A DNA stretch of 64,000 nt, taken from contig OW679195.1 in assembly GCA_940337035.1 (NCBI GenBank), positions 177,044,015 through 177,108,014 of the forward strand. Reading direction: 5' to 3'. The position numbers were made by a program, and so were the translations under genes. Positions 11,145 through 23,286 of this stretch are shown here, piece after piece (the first letter of the stretch is position 1; each line of letters opens with the position of its first letter). Below the pieces are notes generated by a model. The model ran no database searches. It was not told the origin of the DNA and was given only the letters and a program-made list of their open reading frames with translations. Source of the stretch: Agriotes lineatus. Its lineage: Eukaryota; Arthropoda; Insecta; Coleoptera; Elateridae.

Positions 11145-13692
11145 CAGTGGTCGCCAACCTGTCGATCGCGAGCTACCGGTAGCTCGCGGGGGCAATTCTG
11201 GTAGCTCTCACAACGAAAATACAAAATCAGAGAAGCTTCCTAAAATTCCACAAAAAAATCTAATTGTCATAATATTAAACATAAACAGCGGCAACGTTGC
11301 GGCGAGCGATCTGCCGCTGACGCCATCAAGCTAGAATCGGCTAGAATCGGCTAGAACCGACCAGCCGGACCAGTGCGTTAGTGTTCGAGAACGATCTGGA
11401 TTGCTTTGAACGGGATAAATACGCACGGCGCGGCGACATTGCGCTTAGTTTAAAACTGAACGCGCAACCAACGTCCAGCGGTTGGGTTAGTAGTGAACAA
11501 CAAAAAATAATATTATGGCAAGCAGTTGTAAGAAGGTAAAGACATACCACTTTCATTCGGAATGGGAAGAACAATACTTTTTTACAGAAGTTAAAGATAA
11601 AAATGTGTGTTTGTTATGTAATACTTCGGTCTCCGTTGCTAAAAAAGGAAATATTGAGAGACATCATAAAACTGTACATTCTAATTTTGAAAAATCATTC
11701 CCACTACATTCTGCCGCCAGAAAGGAGAAACTGAAACAGTTAAAAAAGCAGTTAATTGGACAACAATCAATATTTTTAAGAACAATCGACAAAAATAAGG
11801 CTGCAACTGAAGCATCGTACCGTGTGTCCCAGATAATTGCACAAAAAAAAGAAACCTTATGAAGACGGGGAAATGATAAAACAGGCGTTTTTAGAAGCTG
11901 CTGACTCGTTATTTGCCAACTTTAGAAACAAAGACGAGATAAAATCTATGCAACTTTCTGCTAATACAGTGATGAGACGTGTAGAAGTAATGAGCAATGA
12001 TATTTTTTTACAGTTAAGAACTGACTTAGATAACTGTGTTTATTTTTCACTTCAACTGGATGAATCAACAGATGTCGTTGACACTGTCCAGATGGCCGTG
12101 TTCGTCAGGATGGTTTTTAGTGATTTTACGATTAAAGAAGATCTTTTGAAGTTTATTCCACTGAAAGGACACACTACTGGACAGGAGTTGTTTTCTCATT
12201 TAAAAAATATTATTTCTTCCGAGAAAATTCCAATATCGAAAATGGTAGGCTTGACAACCGATGGCGCTCCAGCTATGGTGGGTTTTGATAAGGGTCTGGT
12301 GGCGTTATGTCGTAAAGATGAAACTTTTCCGCAATTTCTCTCTTACCACTGCATTATCCATCAGGAAGCATTATGTGGAAATTTCCTGAAACTAAACAAC
12401 GTTATGAAACTGGTGGTAAAAATTGTGAACAAGATTAGAGCTCAAGCGTTACAAAGAAGATTATTCAAAACCTTGGCCGATGAAGTTGACTGTCAATACG
12501 GGGACCTACTCCTTTACTCTGAAGTCCGATGGTTAAGTAGAGGACGGGTGCTGAAACGTTTTAATGATGTCCTATCTGGCATAGTTCAATTTTTCAAAAA
12601 ACGCGATGAACCGACTCCGGAACTAGAAAATTCAATCTGGCTTAGAGATTTTGGTTTTCTCGTGGACATTACCGAGAAATTAAACGAACTTAATTTGCAG
12701 CTTCAGGGGAGAGACAAAGAACTAGCAGAAATGATTTCTGATATAAAAGCATTTATCAAAAAGCTGGAGTTTTGGGAACAAAACCTAATTAACAGCGATG
12801 CCAAGCATTTTCCTATTCTTTCAGAAAAAATATCTCAAAATCCATTAGAACCCTATGACAGCAAATATCATGTAGAAATAGTTTCTACCCTGAAGAATAA
12901 CTTCAAAAATCGTTTTAAGGATTTCAACGAAATGGCTTTAGTAGCGCAGTTTGTTGTTTCACCCTTTATGGAAATTGATATCCAACAGTTTGCAACTTGT
13001 GTTATGCAGAACTTTGGCGAAGACATCGCTGCAACAGAAATGGAAGTAATTGATTTTCAAAATGATTTAGCCTTAAAATCGTTAGTCTCAAGTACCAAAT
13101 GTATCTGGCCTATTGTAAGTAAAGACAAATATTCAGTTCTATGCCGTGTTGCCTTGAAAGTGAAAGCATTATTCAGTTCAACCTATTTGTGTGAATCTTC
13201 TTTTTCCAATATGAAGTTTATTAAGAACAAATATCGCAATCGACTTACAGATGAACATTTGGATAATTGTATTCGAATGGCTGTATCAAATTATACTGCA
13301 AACATTAAAAAAATTATCGATGAGTCTGAGTGTCAGCCTTCTCATTGAACGTGCTTTTTTATTTTTCAATGTTTATGTTCATGATAGTGCGTTACTTTTT
13401 TTTTGTTATTATTAACTATTTTTAAATCTTACGTGACATGCCGTTGTGGCTGGATAAAAGTTTGTGTTTATTTTTCAAACAACTTCGTTTGGTAGGTAGG
13501 AATGTAGTTATTATTAGTACCTATGTATTATGTATTACCAGTTAAATAAATAGTAAAATAAATACATATAATGATAAATTAACTGTGGATTATTTCATTT
13601 ACGTTGCGTTACGTGGCTTCCGTGTGGGTAGCTCGCTGTTTATTCCAAAATTAACAAGTAGCTCAACACATTGAAGAGGTTGGCGACCACTG
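11145..13692 (+). mobile_element. hAT transposon, nearly intact
   Basis: Terminal inverted repeats CAGTGGTCGCCAACCT (left) and its complement AGGTTGGCGACCACTG (right) are perfect over 16 bases. They are flanked by a perfect 8 bp duplication ctctaagg (11137-11144 and 13693-13700), the size typical of hAT elements. The left subterminal region has three tandem copies of CTAGAAYCGR (11331-11360). The 2548 bp element carries one transposase gene in the plus direction. Confidence 0.95.
11515..13348 (+). pseudogene. hAT transposase (GTF2IRD2/ZBED-like), one frameshift
   Basis: The N-terminal segment (11515-11862, 115 codons) has a BED-like zinc finger, CLLCNTSV...RHHKTVH. The main segment (to 13348, about 500 residues) has the hAT RNase H fold blocks: LQLDESTDVVD with the first catalytic Asp, TTDGAPAMVG with the second, CIIHQEALC, SEVRWLSRGR, and the C-terminal dimerisation block YLCESSFSNMKFIKNKYRNR with the catalytic Glu. 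This type is often annotated as general transcription factor II-I repeat protein 2-like. The two frames join at an A8 run (11843-11850); removing one A makes a single frame of about 610 codons, so the break is either a one-base insertion or a homopolymer sequencing error. No other defect is visible. Confidence 0.9.
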
Positions 13693-13700
13693 CTCTAAGG

Positions 13701-14132
13701 TTATGTGCCTTCTTTTTTTTCGTGTATTCGTTGTTAGATTGTTAGCCGTAGAATATCGTATGAGCTAAAAGAAAGTTTATCAAGGGTGCCTTTGGAATTT
13801 TGAAGTCATGCGTATTATAACACTAGAAAATATGAAGTTGTCATTCGAAATTTGTTAGAAAGTGAGGTTATGATCTTCTGCTTCTTCTTCTGCAGGCTTT
13901 GGGAGTATTTCCGTTGCGTTTATTACGGGAAGTCTCGATCACGGTTGTGATCGCCTTGCAATATTAGCCACTGTCAGCCGCTGTCTATAATATATCAGTG
14001 ACAAGGATTCGGTATAATTTTCTGGTGTAATACACATGACTTCAAAATTGTAAAGCTACCTTTGATGAACTTTCTTTTTGCTCACACTATATTATTATTA
14101 CTTCCTGGGGGTCTCATAATGTTGCAAATATT
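13701..14132. other. No gene recognised
   Basis: AT-rich sequence; a CTTCTTCTTCTGCAGG stretch near 13880 and a GATCACGGTTGTGATC palindrome near 13937 are the only features that stand out. It may include the decayed 3' part of the LINE fragment that follows. Confidence 0.4.
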
Positions 14133-14393
14133 TTAATTGTGACTACTACTTTTATCTCTTTTTATTGGTCTAGAAGGTTCTTCTGCTTCTGGAAATTTTC
14201 GATAATGTACGGTATGCTTATATCTCAAAAGCTTAACTTTTATAAGTATCCACGCATCCTTGCCATATAAAAAAGTTGATAAAACATTATATCTTACTAT
14301 TATTATTCTTAAGTACAGAGTAAGGTTACTCTTGCACAAAAAGTATTTTGATTTTGACTGTTCTGCGTTATAAATTCTCAATTCTCCATTCAT
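14133..14393 (-). pseudogene. LINE reverse-transcriptase C-terminal fragment
   Basis: The minus-strand frame contains LTLYLRIIIVRYNVLSTFLYGKDAWIL, which resembles the post-RT segment of endonuclease-reverse transcriptase LINEs (L..R..LVR.YV.S.LLYG.EAWTL). Only about 86 codons remain and the flanks are unrecognisable, so clade cannot be assigned. Confidence 0.5.
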
Positions 14394-17300
14394 GCTCTCA
14401 TTTTTTTTGTCGTCCCTTACAATCTACTAAGCAATTTTTAAGGAATATATTTTGCTATGAGCCAAAAGTCACTTTTAAATACCTTTGTAATTATTTGCCC
14501 TATTTTAGTTAAAGCCCACGTTCAAATTGAGTCAGTCTCTATTTTCTTGTTTCAATAGGTGGAAATAATCTTAATTAATTTGCTTAGGCCTCACTTCATG
14601 CTCGTGCTAGTTTGGTTGCATACACAATATTTCCCCTGTTTCTCAAAATTTTTAGGTCTTATCAGCCAAGTTTCGTTCATTTTGCCTTCGTGTCTTGCAG
14701 CAGAAAGATTGTTGAGTGATCTACGTTTGTGATACGTACCAGTGATCTGGATTTTTCGCTAGCATCCTTCCTTGAGAAAGCTTCCTTTTGATTCCGTTTT
14801 GGTTGGAATACTTCAATGACGTCCCGCTGAGGTAAATTTATGGGAATTTCTTAAATCAGACATCGTTCTGGATTCACTTGCGTCAAGCACATGGTTAAAT
14901 TTCGGCGAAGCTGGGAGCCGAACATCGAAGAGGTATGCCTAAACTTCCCTTTCGTGCCTTACGCCTTGGTTGCATTGTCTGCAATTAATTTTAGCTTCTT
15001 TTTTCTCCCCGTACGGACAAATTCGACCCCTTTGTGAACGCATGGTACCCTTGGGTTTATTGCGACCTCCGTGCTTGAGACTCTTGTGCTAGAAGGCTCC
15101 GATCCTGCAGTTAGTTTGATACTAATCCGCCCCGCCTAAAGCTATTCGAAGCCCCATACGATACCTGCATATCGACGGTCCTAGCGCAGGCCACCTGTGG
15201 ATTCCGTGACGTCTTCGGCTTCCACAAGTTGCTATGTAGCTGTCCAAGGTCAGTTTTATTCAGTATACCTCCGTCGCATCATAGGTGCTCGAGTTTAAAC
15301 TACAAATTAGAACTCCCTTGTGTACATGTCTCCGTATTTGTATTAGGACTTTTAATGTGTTTAGCACATACCCGAGTATATCTTATTTGAGTTAATAGCA
15401 TAAACTTATTAACTCACCTGTGTATCATCGCATAACCTAGCTACTGTAAACATAATTTTGGATGTGTCTCACATGCCATGCCAGTGAATATTACCATTCA
15501 ATTTGTGTAGTTGTGAAGCTAAATTGCATAAGGCTCCTTTAAATTTGGATTAACGTCATGTTAATGATCAAATAGTTCGGTTGAGTTGAGGTAAGACAAT
15601 CTCGTACTTGCAAGATGTTTCGCTTTACCTGACGTCTTGAAGTATTATTTATGAATTTCACATAAATTACCACGTGACTTCCGGATTATATAGCGCCCTA
15701 TCTGAACCAAGACCTTGCATCAATAGGACCATTTGTATAAATATGAATGTCAACTAGCAGTTTCTTGCATTTGAGGATTTGGGGTCACATTCAACCCGCT
15801 ACCCTAAATTTAAATAGTAATAATTTTAGCCGCGATTGTAGGCCTTGTCTAGTAGTTCTCGGGATATGCAATTTGCTAAATAAAACATGTCAATTTGTAC
15901 CTCTTGCTGCAATATTTATTGGTATTAAACATCTAGACAGTTATTGATTACTGATGTAATTATGATGACGATCCCTATTAATATTTATGCTACTGTGATT
16001 TGAAATGTAATATTTTAATCTGGTTTTGCCGTTATTGAAATTTGTTTATGTATGTACCGCCGAGCACTTTTGTTGAGATAAATTATATTGACTCGTTATC
16101 TACGTTTGCGAATTTTATTTTTGCCCTTGTCGTTGCCTTCAATTTTCAGGTTTGGTTAGTAGCGCCTTCTGTAGAGTACCTTTGGATTAGCAAAGTGCTG
16201 GGTTACCTGACACTTGGCGCCCATAATTTTCTTACAGCTAAAGATTTGAGTCTTTTGTTTTACCCACGACCAGCTCCGGCTGAGAAGTCGGTTGCCTTTG
16301 CTTGTCAGTTAGGTTGATAGTAACAATTTTATTAATTGTTTTGTTATCTATTCTTACATCGGCTTTCATATTTCTAGTCTCTGTAAATACCAGAGATTTA
16401 GTAGGCTCTAAATATACTTTTAAACAATATTGGATTGTTAATTCTTCAATATTTTGTGATTTATATGTAAATATTTACTAAGGCGTCATTACCATAATGT
16501 ATTTTTTCTGTTTTCATTGATTTTATTACACTAGCGTAATTTTTGAAGTAATTTTAACGTTTTCTCATTCTTAATAGGATACAAAAATAAAGAAATTTAA
16601 AAATAAATGCTTCTTACCTATTTGATCCCGTATACTATAAATGCGTTTTGAACTATTTGTATATTATATTATACACAAATGATACTTTTTTGTACTACAT
16701 TAACAATATTATTAATTAATAGTATGTCTATAAAATACTACTTAATTAGTTAGTCCTCTTGACTTTGTATGGAGCATAATGAACCATAAGACGTTTTTGT
16801 AGCGATGATAATAGCATCAAGGTTGCTATGCTTGTGATATCTTCGTCTCTTATTCTTTAAGTTGCTTTACAGTTAGGTGGGTTAGCCTTGCTTATTTTCA
16901 GTACATTTGCTGGCTACCAATTCCTTCCATCTTCTTTTGCCTTTGGCCATGTGTTTCACCTCGATCCAGTTTGTTTTTATAGACTGGACGTTTTCTTTCT
17001 TCTTTGATTGTATAGTCAAGGGCTTGTTTGATAATATATGGATATGGTTTTAAAATGGCTAACCATTTTAAATAAAATATAATTGAAATACAGCTTAATT
17101 ATAAAGCAAATAAATAGCTTATTAAGTTAATTAACTTAGTTTTATTATTAGAAAAATTCCATTTTTTATAATGGTACTTGCAGTTTGTTAGAAATTTGAC
17201 TTTCCATTAGCTAAAACAAATATAAGTTAGATATAATCATAGTTATTAAACTATACATGTGAAATTGTAACCAATGCCAGTTGTTTGAATAGTTGTAGTT

Positions 17301-17411
17301 GCAATTGAAGTTAAAATTGGTTGAAGATAGTAATTTTGGAATTTAGTTGTTCTATTACTCAGATTTTATCTGTAAAAATAAATATTATTAGAATAGATAA
17401 AATATAAGTTA
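14394..17411. other. Three kilobases with no recognised gene
   Basis: Short frames only (for example 16042-16317, 91 codons, hydrophobic, no family resemblance). A moderately GC-rich block lies at about 15000-15250. No terminal repeats or target duplications were noticed. Could be intergenic or intronic. Confidence 0.45.
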
Positions 17412-17483
17412 ACTAGCTGTTACCCGCGACTTCGTTCGCGCGAGGTTCGTTATTTGTGCATTAAATAATGACTAATTGTTTTC

Positions 17484-17912
17484 TGTCATCCCATTCCATC
17501 CCATCCCATCCTATTCCCGTCCTCTTCCCCGTCCCCTTCTCCGTCAACGTCTCCGTACCGTCCCATCCCGTCACGACCCGTCCCCTCCCCTTCCATCCTA
17601 CCCCTTTCCTTTCCTTTCCGTCCCGTCCCGCCCCGTCCCGTCTCGTTCCTTCCCGTCCCAGCCCTTCCTTTCCCGTCCAGTCCAGTCCCGTCCCGTCTTT
17701 TCCCGTCCCGTCCCCACCCCTTCGATCCCATCGCTTCCCTTCCCTTTCCGTCTCGTCCCATTCCGTCCCGCCCCGTCCCGTCCCTTCTCCTCCCGTCCAG
17801 TCCCATCCCTTTCCGTCCCGTCCCGTCCGGCCCCGCCCCGTCCCGTTCCGTCCCTTCCCTTCCCATCCAGTCCAGTCCCGTCCCGGCCCGTCCCGTCACG
17901 TCCCGTCCCTTC
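17484..17912 (+). repeat. Polypyrimidine (CCGTC)n-type array 1
   Basis: About 430 bp built from degenerate CCGTC, CCTTC, CCATC and CCGCC pentamers, almost without A on the plus strand. Long open frames through it on both strands are a by-product of the base composition and are not genes. Confidence 0.9.
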
Positions 17913-18159
17913 CCTTATGTCATGTCCACCTTCTTGGACTTAAATATAAATGCCATTTTCGCAATCAACGTCCCAAAAAACCTCAATAACGTCACCCATA
18001 TCGTATTTTAGGCTTATTTACCCCATTTCACCCCCTAAAAGGTTGATTTTCGGAAAATCACAAAATACGTGTTTGCTTATTTGTTTTTAGGAGTACTCCT
18101 ACAAAGTTTCAAGTCGAAATGGCTATTTAATATTATTTCTCCATACAAAATTGGAACCC

Positions 18160-18630
18160 CCTCCCCTTCCATCCCATCCCTTCCCTTTCCTTTACGTCTC
18201 GTCCCGCCCCGTCCCGTCTCGTCCCTTCCCGTCCCGTCCCTTCCTTTTCCGTCTAGTCCAATCCCGTCCTGTCCAGTCCAGTCCCGACCCTTCCCGTCCC
18301 GCCCCCCCTTCGATCCCATCCCTTCCCTTTCCTTCCCTTCCCTTCCCTTCCCTTCCCTTTCCGTCTCGTCCCGTTCCGTCCCGCCCCGTCCCGTCCCTTC
18401 TTCTCCCGTCCAGTCCCGTCCCTTCCCGTCCCGTCCCGTCCAGTCCCCTTCCATCCCATCCCTTCCCTTTCCGTCCCGTCCCGTCCCGCCCCGCCCCGTC
18501 CCGCCTCGCCCCGTCCCGTCGCGTTCCGTCCCTTTCTTTCCCGTCCAGTCCCGTCCAGTTCAGTTCCGTCCAATCCGTCCCGTCCAGTCCAGTCCAGTCC
18601 CGTCCCGTCCCGTCCCGTCCCGTCCCTTCC
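18160..18630 (+). repeat. Polypyrimidine (CCGTC)n-type array 2
   Basis: About 470 bp of the same degenerate pentamers. The best-preserved part (about 18597-18630) is a run of perfect CCCGT units; its complement has repeated GGG separated by two bases, which fits the general G-quadruplex pattern. Confidence 0.9.
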
Positions 18631-19047
18631 CTTATGTCATGTCCACCTTTTTGGATTTAAAAATAAATGCCATTTTCGCAATCAACGTCCCAAAAAAACC
18701 TCAATAACGACACCCATATCGTATTTTAGGCTTATTTACCCCATTTCACCCCCTAAGGGGTTGATTTTCGGAAAATCACGTGATACGTGTTTGCTTATTT
18801 GTTTTTAGGAGTACTCCTACGAAGTTTCAAGTCGAAATGGCTATTTAATATTATTTCTCCATACAAAATTGGAACCCCCATTTTACTCCTTTAGGGGTTG
18901 AATTTCGAAATATCCTTCCTTATTGCTTGTATAAATCATAAAGGGAACCTCTGTGCAAAATTTCAGCTTTCTAGGTCCAAGGGTTTGGGCTGGGCGTTGA
19001 TGAGTCAGTCAGGACGTTTAGAAATATATATAAGACTTCTGAAGAAG

Positions 19048-19150
19048 CTGACAGCATGAGCAGCGAAACGTCAAGTTCAAATTGACGACCACGGCATAAC
19101 CCGGAAGAACCTATCATTATGAACAACGGCCGTGAAAGCCTGCATTCGAC
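19048..19150 (+). repeat. Short repeat with hammerhead-like core
   Basis: CTGAAGA is followed by a stem II (GCTG/CAGC), then GAAA, then a perfect six-base stem III (CGTCAA/TTGACG). This is the order of conserved parts in a type I hammerhead ribozyme. The base expected to be U directly after stem III is A, so activity is doubtful. Downstream comes GGCCGTGAAAGCCT, also found after the similar motif near 61250, so both belong to one repeat family, possibly Penelope-like. Confidence 0.4.
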
Positions 19151-21689
19151 TATTAAAATATAAGTTATTTCTCACATATTTGTTGTAAAAAAGAGAAATG
19201 ATGTATAATTGAAGGCAGGCACATTTAAGAACTGTTAACATAAAGAATATGACTTGTAAAATTAAACACGTCATAAAGGTTGAAAAGTTGCAATATGTAA
19301 TTTAGATATTTCAAAATGGAGTGATATGCAAGGTTTTGGAGGGAATAAACACAATGGAGTGTGCAAAAATAAAAATTTTAGTGACACCAATCTAAAATTT
19401 AAGTTGAGTTAAAGATATAAAAATTCAACTTTACAATAATAAATAATGGTATCTACAATAATTAAGAATTGGGTTCCAAATAAGTGTGGTCTTAAAGAAG
19501 AACATTTATATAAAACTAATGAAGATGTTAAGTGTGAGTACATAAAGCTTAGTTTAAAGGAGTTGCTGACTACAATACAAGAGTGAAACAGGATGTAGCT
19601 GATGCAAAGCCTAATTTGCAAATTAACAACAGAGGATATTTAAGCTCGAACAAAGAAAACATTATCACTTAAGTGTAGAGCAACTTCAATTAAATAATGC
19701 CAGATCATGCAGAGAACAAAAGTAAGTAAAAGAATTAAATTGATATTTATAAAAATATAGAATTGATTATAATCAAGAAACAGAAAAATAACGACAAATC
19801 AATTTAATTAATAATAACGTTGTTCAAGAATGAAAGTTTAATCTACAAAACAAGACTAAACAATATCTATCACTTAATTATAAATAACCTATATGTAAAC
19901 ATACAGTATAACTAACATAAAATTGAATTTAATATTAAATTTTAATTTGCAATAATACAGCGTCCGGAAATTGAATTGATCTCTTGCTATGGAAATGTTG
20001 CTGATGTGACATTGATATTTAAAGTTTCACCTACTATAGCTAATTGGGTTGTAAATCAACGAGTATTCGCGGTAAAGTCCTAGTCACTTGTAAGAGCAAT
20101 TTCCCGAATCTAGTGCTTTCCACATTTTCAGCTCAAAAGTTCACTCCATACCAGCCTTATTCCGCTCATTTCTTATATGAACGTTTTGTAGTTCATTTAT
20201 ATTCGTCGAAAAATCGAGTTTTGTTTTTGCTTGGGTGACGAAATCTGCCCTCGTTTACCAGTCCGGCTTATCGGGGTTTTAATTGTTCTTCGAAGTTTTC
20301 AGGCACAGGCAACTGCTGAGTCGAAAGTTGCATCATCTTGTAATTTTCCGAGCGTTAAGCTAGAAAGAAAAAGATTTTAAGCAGCGCGTGAGCGTTCCAT
20401 TTAGTTCCGGCATCGCTGCACTGAGCAATTGACTTCCGCTCCGATTACCACCCCAGCTCTGAGTTATAAGACACGTGTGTCAATTTCGCTCTCCGGCTCG
20501 CATCGCTTTGCGCGGCCGTGGTGCCCTTCGTAGAAGCTGTACTGTACTTTAAGTATTTAACGGTGTGCTTTTTGTCGGCTTCTGTGCTTATGGAACTGTT
20601 GGGTGTTATGTCGAAATGTGCGTACTAGCTGTTGGGGTTAAAGTAAAGCAATCGAGTTAGTGTGGTCAAGAGTTCGTACCGTGGGGTTGCGAGACCTTTA
20701 ATTATCGCTACGGGGGATCATTTACCGGATTCTTAAAGCTACCAGCTCTAGCTTAACTAAGACGTTATGTTGTATCTCGCACGTTGAGGGTTCGTCCCGT
20801 TGTTCCTGTATTGAAAGTTTTGTTGCGTCTTTTCACCCGTTGAGTGGATATCGCCCTGCCAACCCCTGGCTGTGGTAAACATCATCGAGGCCCGGTTACC
20901 GCATCCTGCAAACACTCTGTGGTTTTCCTGTCATTCTTTTCGAGGCATAGTTGACGCCCGACACGCAGCTAGAATTGGACATCAGTACATAATGTCTGGG
21001 TTTCTTCAACTCAAGGTATTTGTTAATCGTTAACCGTTGTACCGCCTATACATTTACAGTGAAGTGATTTTTGAAGTGAATTTTTAGTCTTACCGTTAAG
21101 TTTTAACTCCTATATGTTGTTTTGCATATTAAGTTCAAGTAAACGTTGTCATTAAGTCACTATTTGAGTGATTGTTGATAATTTTGATCATGCAACGTAG
21201 TTCTTTTGTGCAGAATTGAAAGTCATTACTGTTTGGAATGTAGCCATGTCGTTTAATTATCATTTAACCGCTGTGTTTAGTTTAAACGTAGCCATTTAAT
21301 ATGACCAACCCCTTTCGCATTTATTTTCAACTGTAACGAGCAAAAATGTTCATGTGCGTTTTCATTTACATATTTTATTATTTCAATAGAGTTTATTGTG
21401 TATTACTTATGTTTTTCACTGGTGTTTGCATGAATATTTGTGTTTTATTTTAATGCACAGGAAAGCAAGTGTAACGAAAGGTAGGTTCAATTCAGTTATC
21501 GAAGTCGCCGCCTCAAGTTGTGCCAAGCCAGAAGTAGAAAGGTGGAGCACTCACTTCCACATTCAGCGCGCTTTCACCTGTATTGCTGATTTTGTTTTCC
21601 CAATTTAGCCCGAATGTGGTGGCGCTTTAATAGTTAACATCTTTTATCTCGCTCACCGGATTGCCGCTCTAATTGCAAAGGTCGTCAAG
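19151..21689. other. 2.5 kb with no recognised gene
   Basis: Very AT-rich to about 20000, then of average composition. No conserved frame, no tRNA, no paired termini seen. The block 20440-20900 is richer in CpG than its surroundings and could be a promoter or part of an old LTR, but I cannot support either. Confidence 0.4.
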
Positions 21690-22063
21690 AACCCTGAGTT
21701 CTGGCCGGAGCAACCTTTCTTACCGTACACCGTAACGGAGTTAGGACCGCGTATTCTAGGTAGATTTCCCATTTATGTCGTTAAAAGCGTTTCGTGCGGT
21801 AACACACTTGATTTCGAGGTTTGGCGACATTCCTTAGCCGGCATGATCGCCCGATTTAATTGCTCCAGATTTTTTCCTTTGAGGCTATTTGCTGTCTAAC
21901 GTTTACTAGAGACGTCCTCAAACACTTCAAGAGCTGAAAAACTTCGTTCGGGAAGAAATAATACTGTCAAATGCTAACGAAAATTGAATCCAGCGCGTTA
22001 TGTTAAATTTCCGAGAAAGAAGCGGGTGGTAGACATCTTACAGATGTGATATTTGGATACTAA
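21690..22063 (+). pseudogene. Mariner/IS630-type transposase C-terminal relic
   Basis: Read in one frame from about 21817, the sequence gives FGDIP-stop-PA-stop-SPDLIAPDFFL-stop-GYLLSNVY-stop, then RRPQTLQELKNFVREE, then IQRVMLNFRER. This is the conserved C-terminal block of insect mariner-like transposases, where the four stop positions are normally Trp, Arg, Trp and usually Lys. Upstream of 21817 only weak resemblance remains. Ends not identified; it is a different family from the transposon at 2637-9488. Confidence 0.65.
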
Positions 22064-22132
22064 ATAGTGTTGTTGTAAACTTTGCTTAATATAGTTTCAA
22101 TTCTTCTAAAATTTGTTTACATACTTTAAACC

Positions 22133-23286
22133 AGCACGCATACAGACGTGGAAGATCGACCGAAACTGCACTCCACGCTGTCGTGCACAAGGTCGAAAGG
22201 GCACTACACTATAGGGAAGTGGCCCTTGCAGTACTTTTTTACATTGAAGGTGCATTTGAGAAGGCAAGGATGGCTACAATATGTCAAGCTTTACAGGTCA
22301 GGAAAACCCCTCCCGTTTTGGTCAGTTGGGTGAGAACAGCACTGGAGCAAAGAACCGTGACGGCAAACCTAGGGGACTGTTCAGTGAGGGCCAGGGTGAC
22401 GGGCGGTTGCCCGCAAGGCAGTTGCCTCTCACCTCACTTATGGTGTCTTATAATGGACGGTCTACTGGGATGCCTAACGGCAGAGGGCTTCTATGTACAA
22501 GCACACGCAGATGATGGACTGGTACTTGTTACTGGCAGGTTCCTGAACGTCGTCTGTGATAGAATGCAGGTAGCCTGCAGGATTATTGAGAGATGGTGTG
22601 AAGAGAAAGGTCTGTCGGTAAACCCACTAAAGACTGAGATCATTCTTTTCACAAAAAGACGAAAACTTCAGGGTCTGAGGATACCCATAATGTACGGAAG
22701 ACCACTTGCATTAGTGCAAGAGGTCATGTACCTGGGGGTAATCCTCGACAGTAAACTAAGTTGGAGGCCGCATGTCGACAGGGCAGTAAAGAAGTCGACA
22801 GCGACCTTATGGCAGTTGCGCAGAGCAATAGGCAGGAACTGGGGGATAAACCCGAAGATTCTGCACTGGCTCTACACATTGGTAGTAAGGCCAAGAGTTC
22901 AGTACGGCTCAATGGTCTGGTGGCCTAGTGTAGAGCGCCCCAGTATTTCCGTAAGATTGGCAAAGGTCCAACGACTAGCCTGTCTCGGAATTACAGGGGC
23001 AATGAGGACAACCCCAACAGCCGCACTTGAGGTAATATTGGGATTACCGGGCCTCGACACTTGGATAAAGAGAGAGGCCATGGCTACCCACCTCAGAATG
23101 CGGGACACAAGGCTTTGGAATGACCAGGGAGTTCGCACGGGTCATGCTAGGATCGCCGACATGGCTGCCAGAGAAATACCTCTATCAGCCTACAGGGTAA
23201 CCGAAGCAGAGGACCGGCTAAGGTTAAAAAAAAAGATACTCCCTCACAATCCCAACAAGGGAATAGTGGGAGCAAAAAAGAGTTAA
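22133..23286 (+). pseudogene. LINE reverse transcriptase (5'-truncated, frameshifted)
   Basis: The RT runs for about 385 codons. Motif A is FYIEGAFEKA, where the usual LDIEGAF has lost its Asp (D to Y). Motif B is GGCPQGSCLSPHLW. Motif C is AHADDGLV, so the usual YADD reads HADD. YLGVILDSKLSWRPH and the thumb-like tail follow. The missing motif A Asp should abolish polymerase activity even apart from the truncation. The frame ends at 23286 and the RNase H continues in another frame; the break lies in an A6 run at about 23273-23278. The neighbouring RTE-like fragment lies in the opposite orientation and is unrelated. Confidence 0.8.

Larger units (their letters stand above)
17412..19030 (+). 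repeat. Interspersed repeat with internal duplication and CCGTC arrays
   Basis: It starts with ACCCGCGACTTCGTTCGCG, a motif seen at the start of abundant dispersed repeats in many insect genomes. It ends in AAAATTTCAGCTTTCTAGGT..GCGTTGATGAGTCAGTCAGG, the usual other end of such repeats. A segment of about 240 bp (CTTATGTCATGTCCACC ... CAAAATTGGAACCCCC) occurs twice, at 17913-18165 and 18631-18879, each time directly after a CCGTC-rich array, so array plus segment was duplicated as one unit. The class (SINE, Helitron or LINE tail) is uncertain. Confidence 0.6.

Noticed and set aside
17468..18707. Several proline/serine/arginine-rich open frames on both strands
   Set aside because: They only reflect the CCGTC array, which lacks stop codons by composition; no start context or conserved domain.
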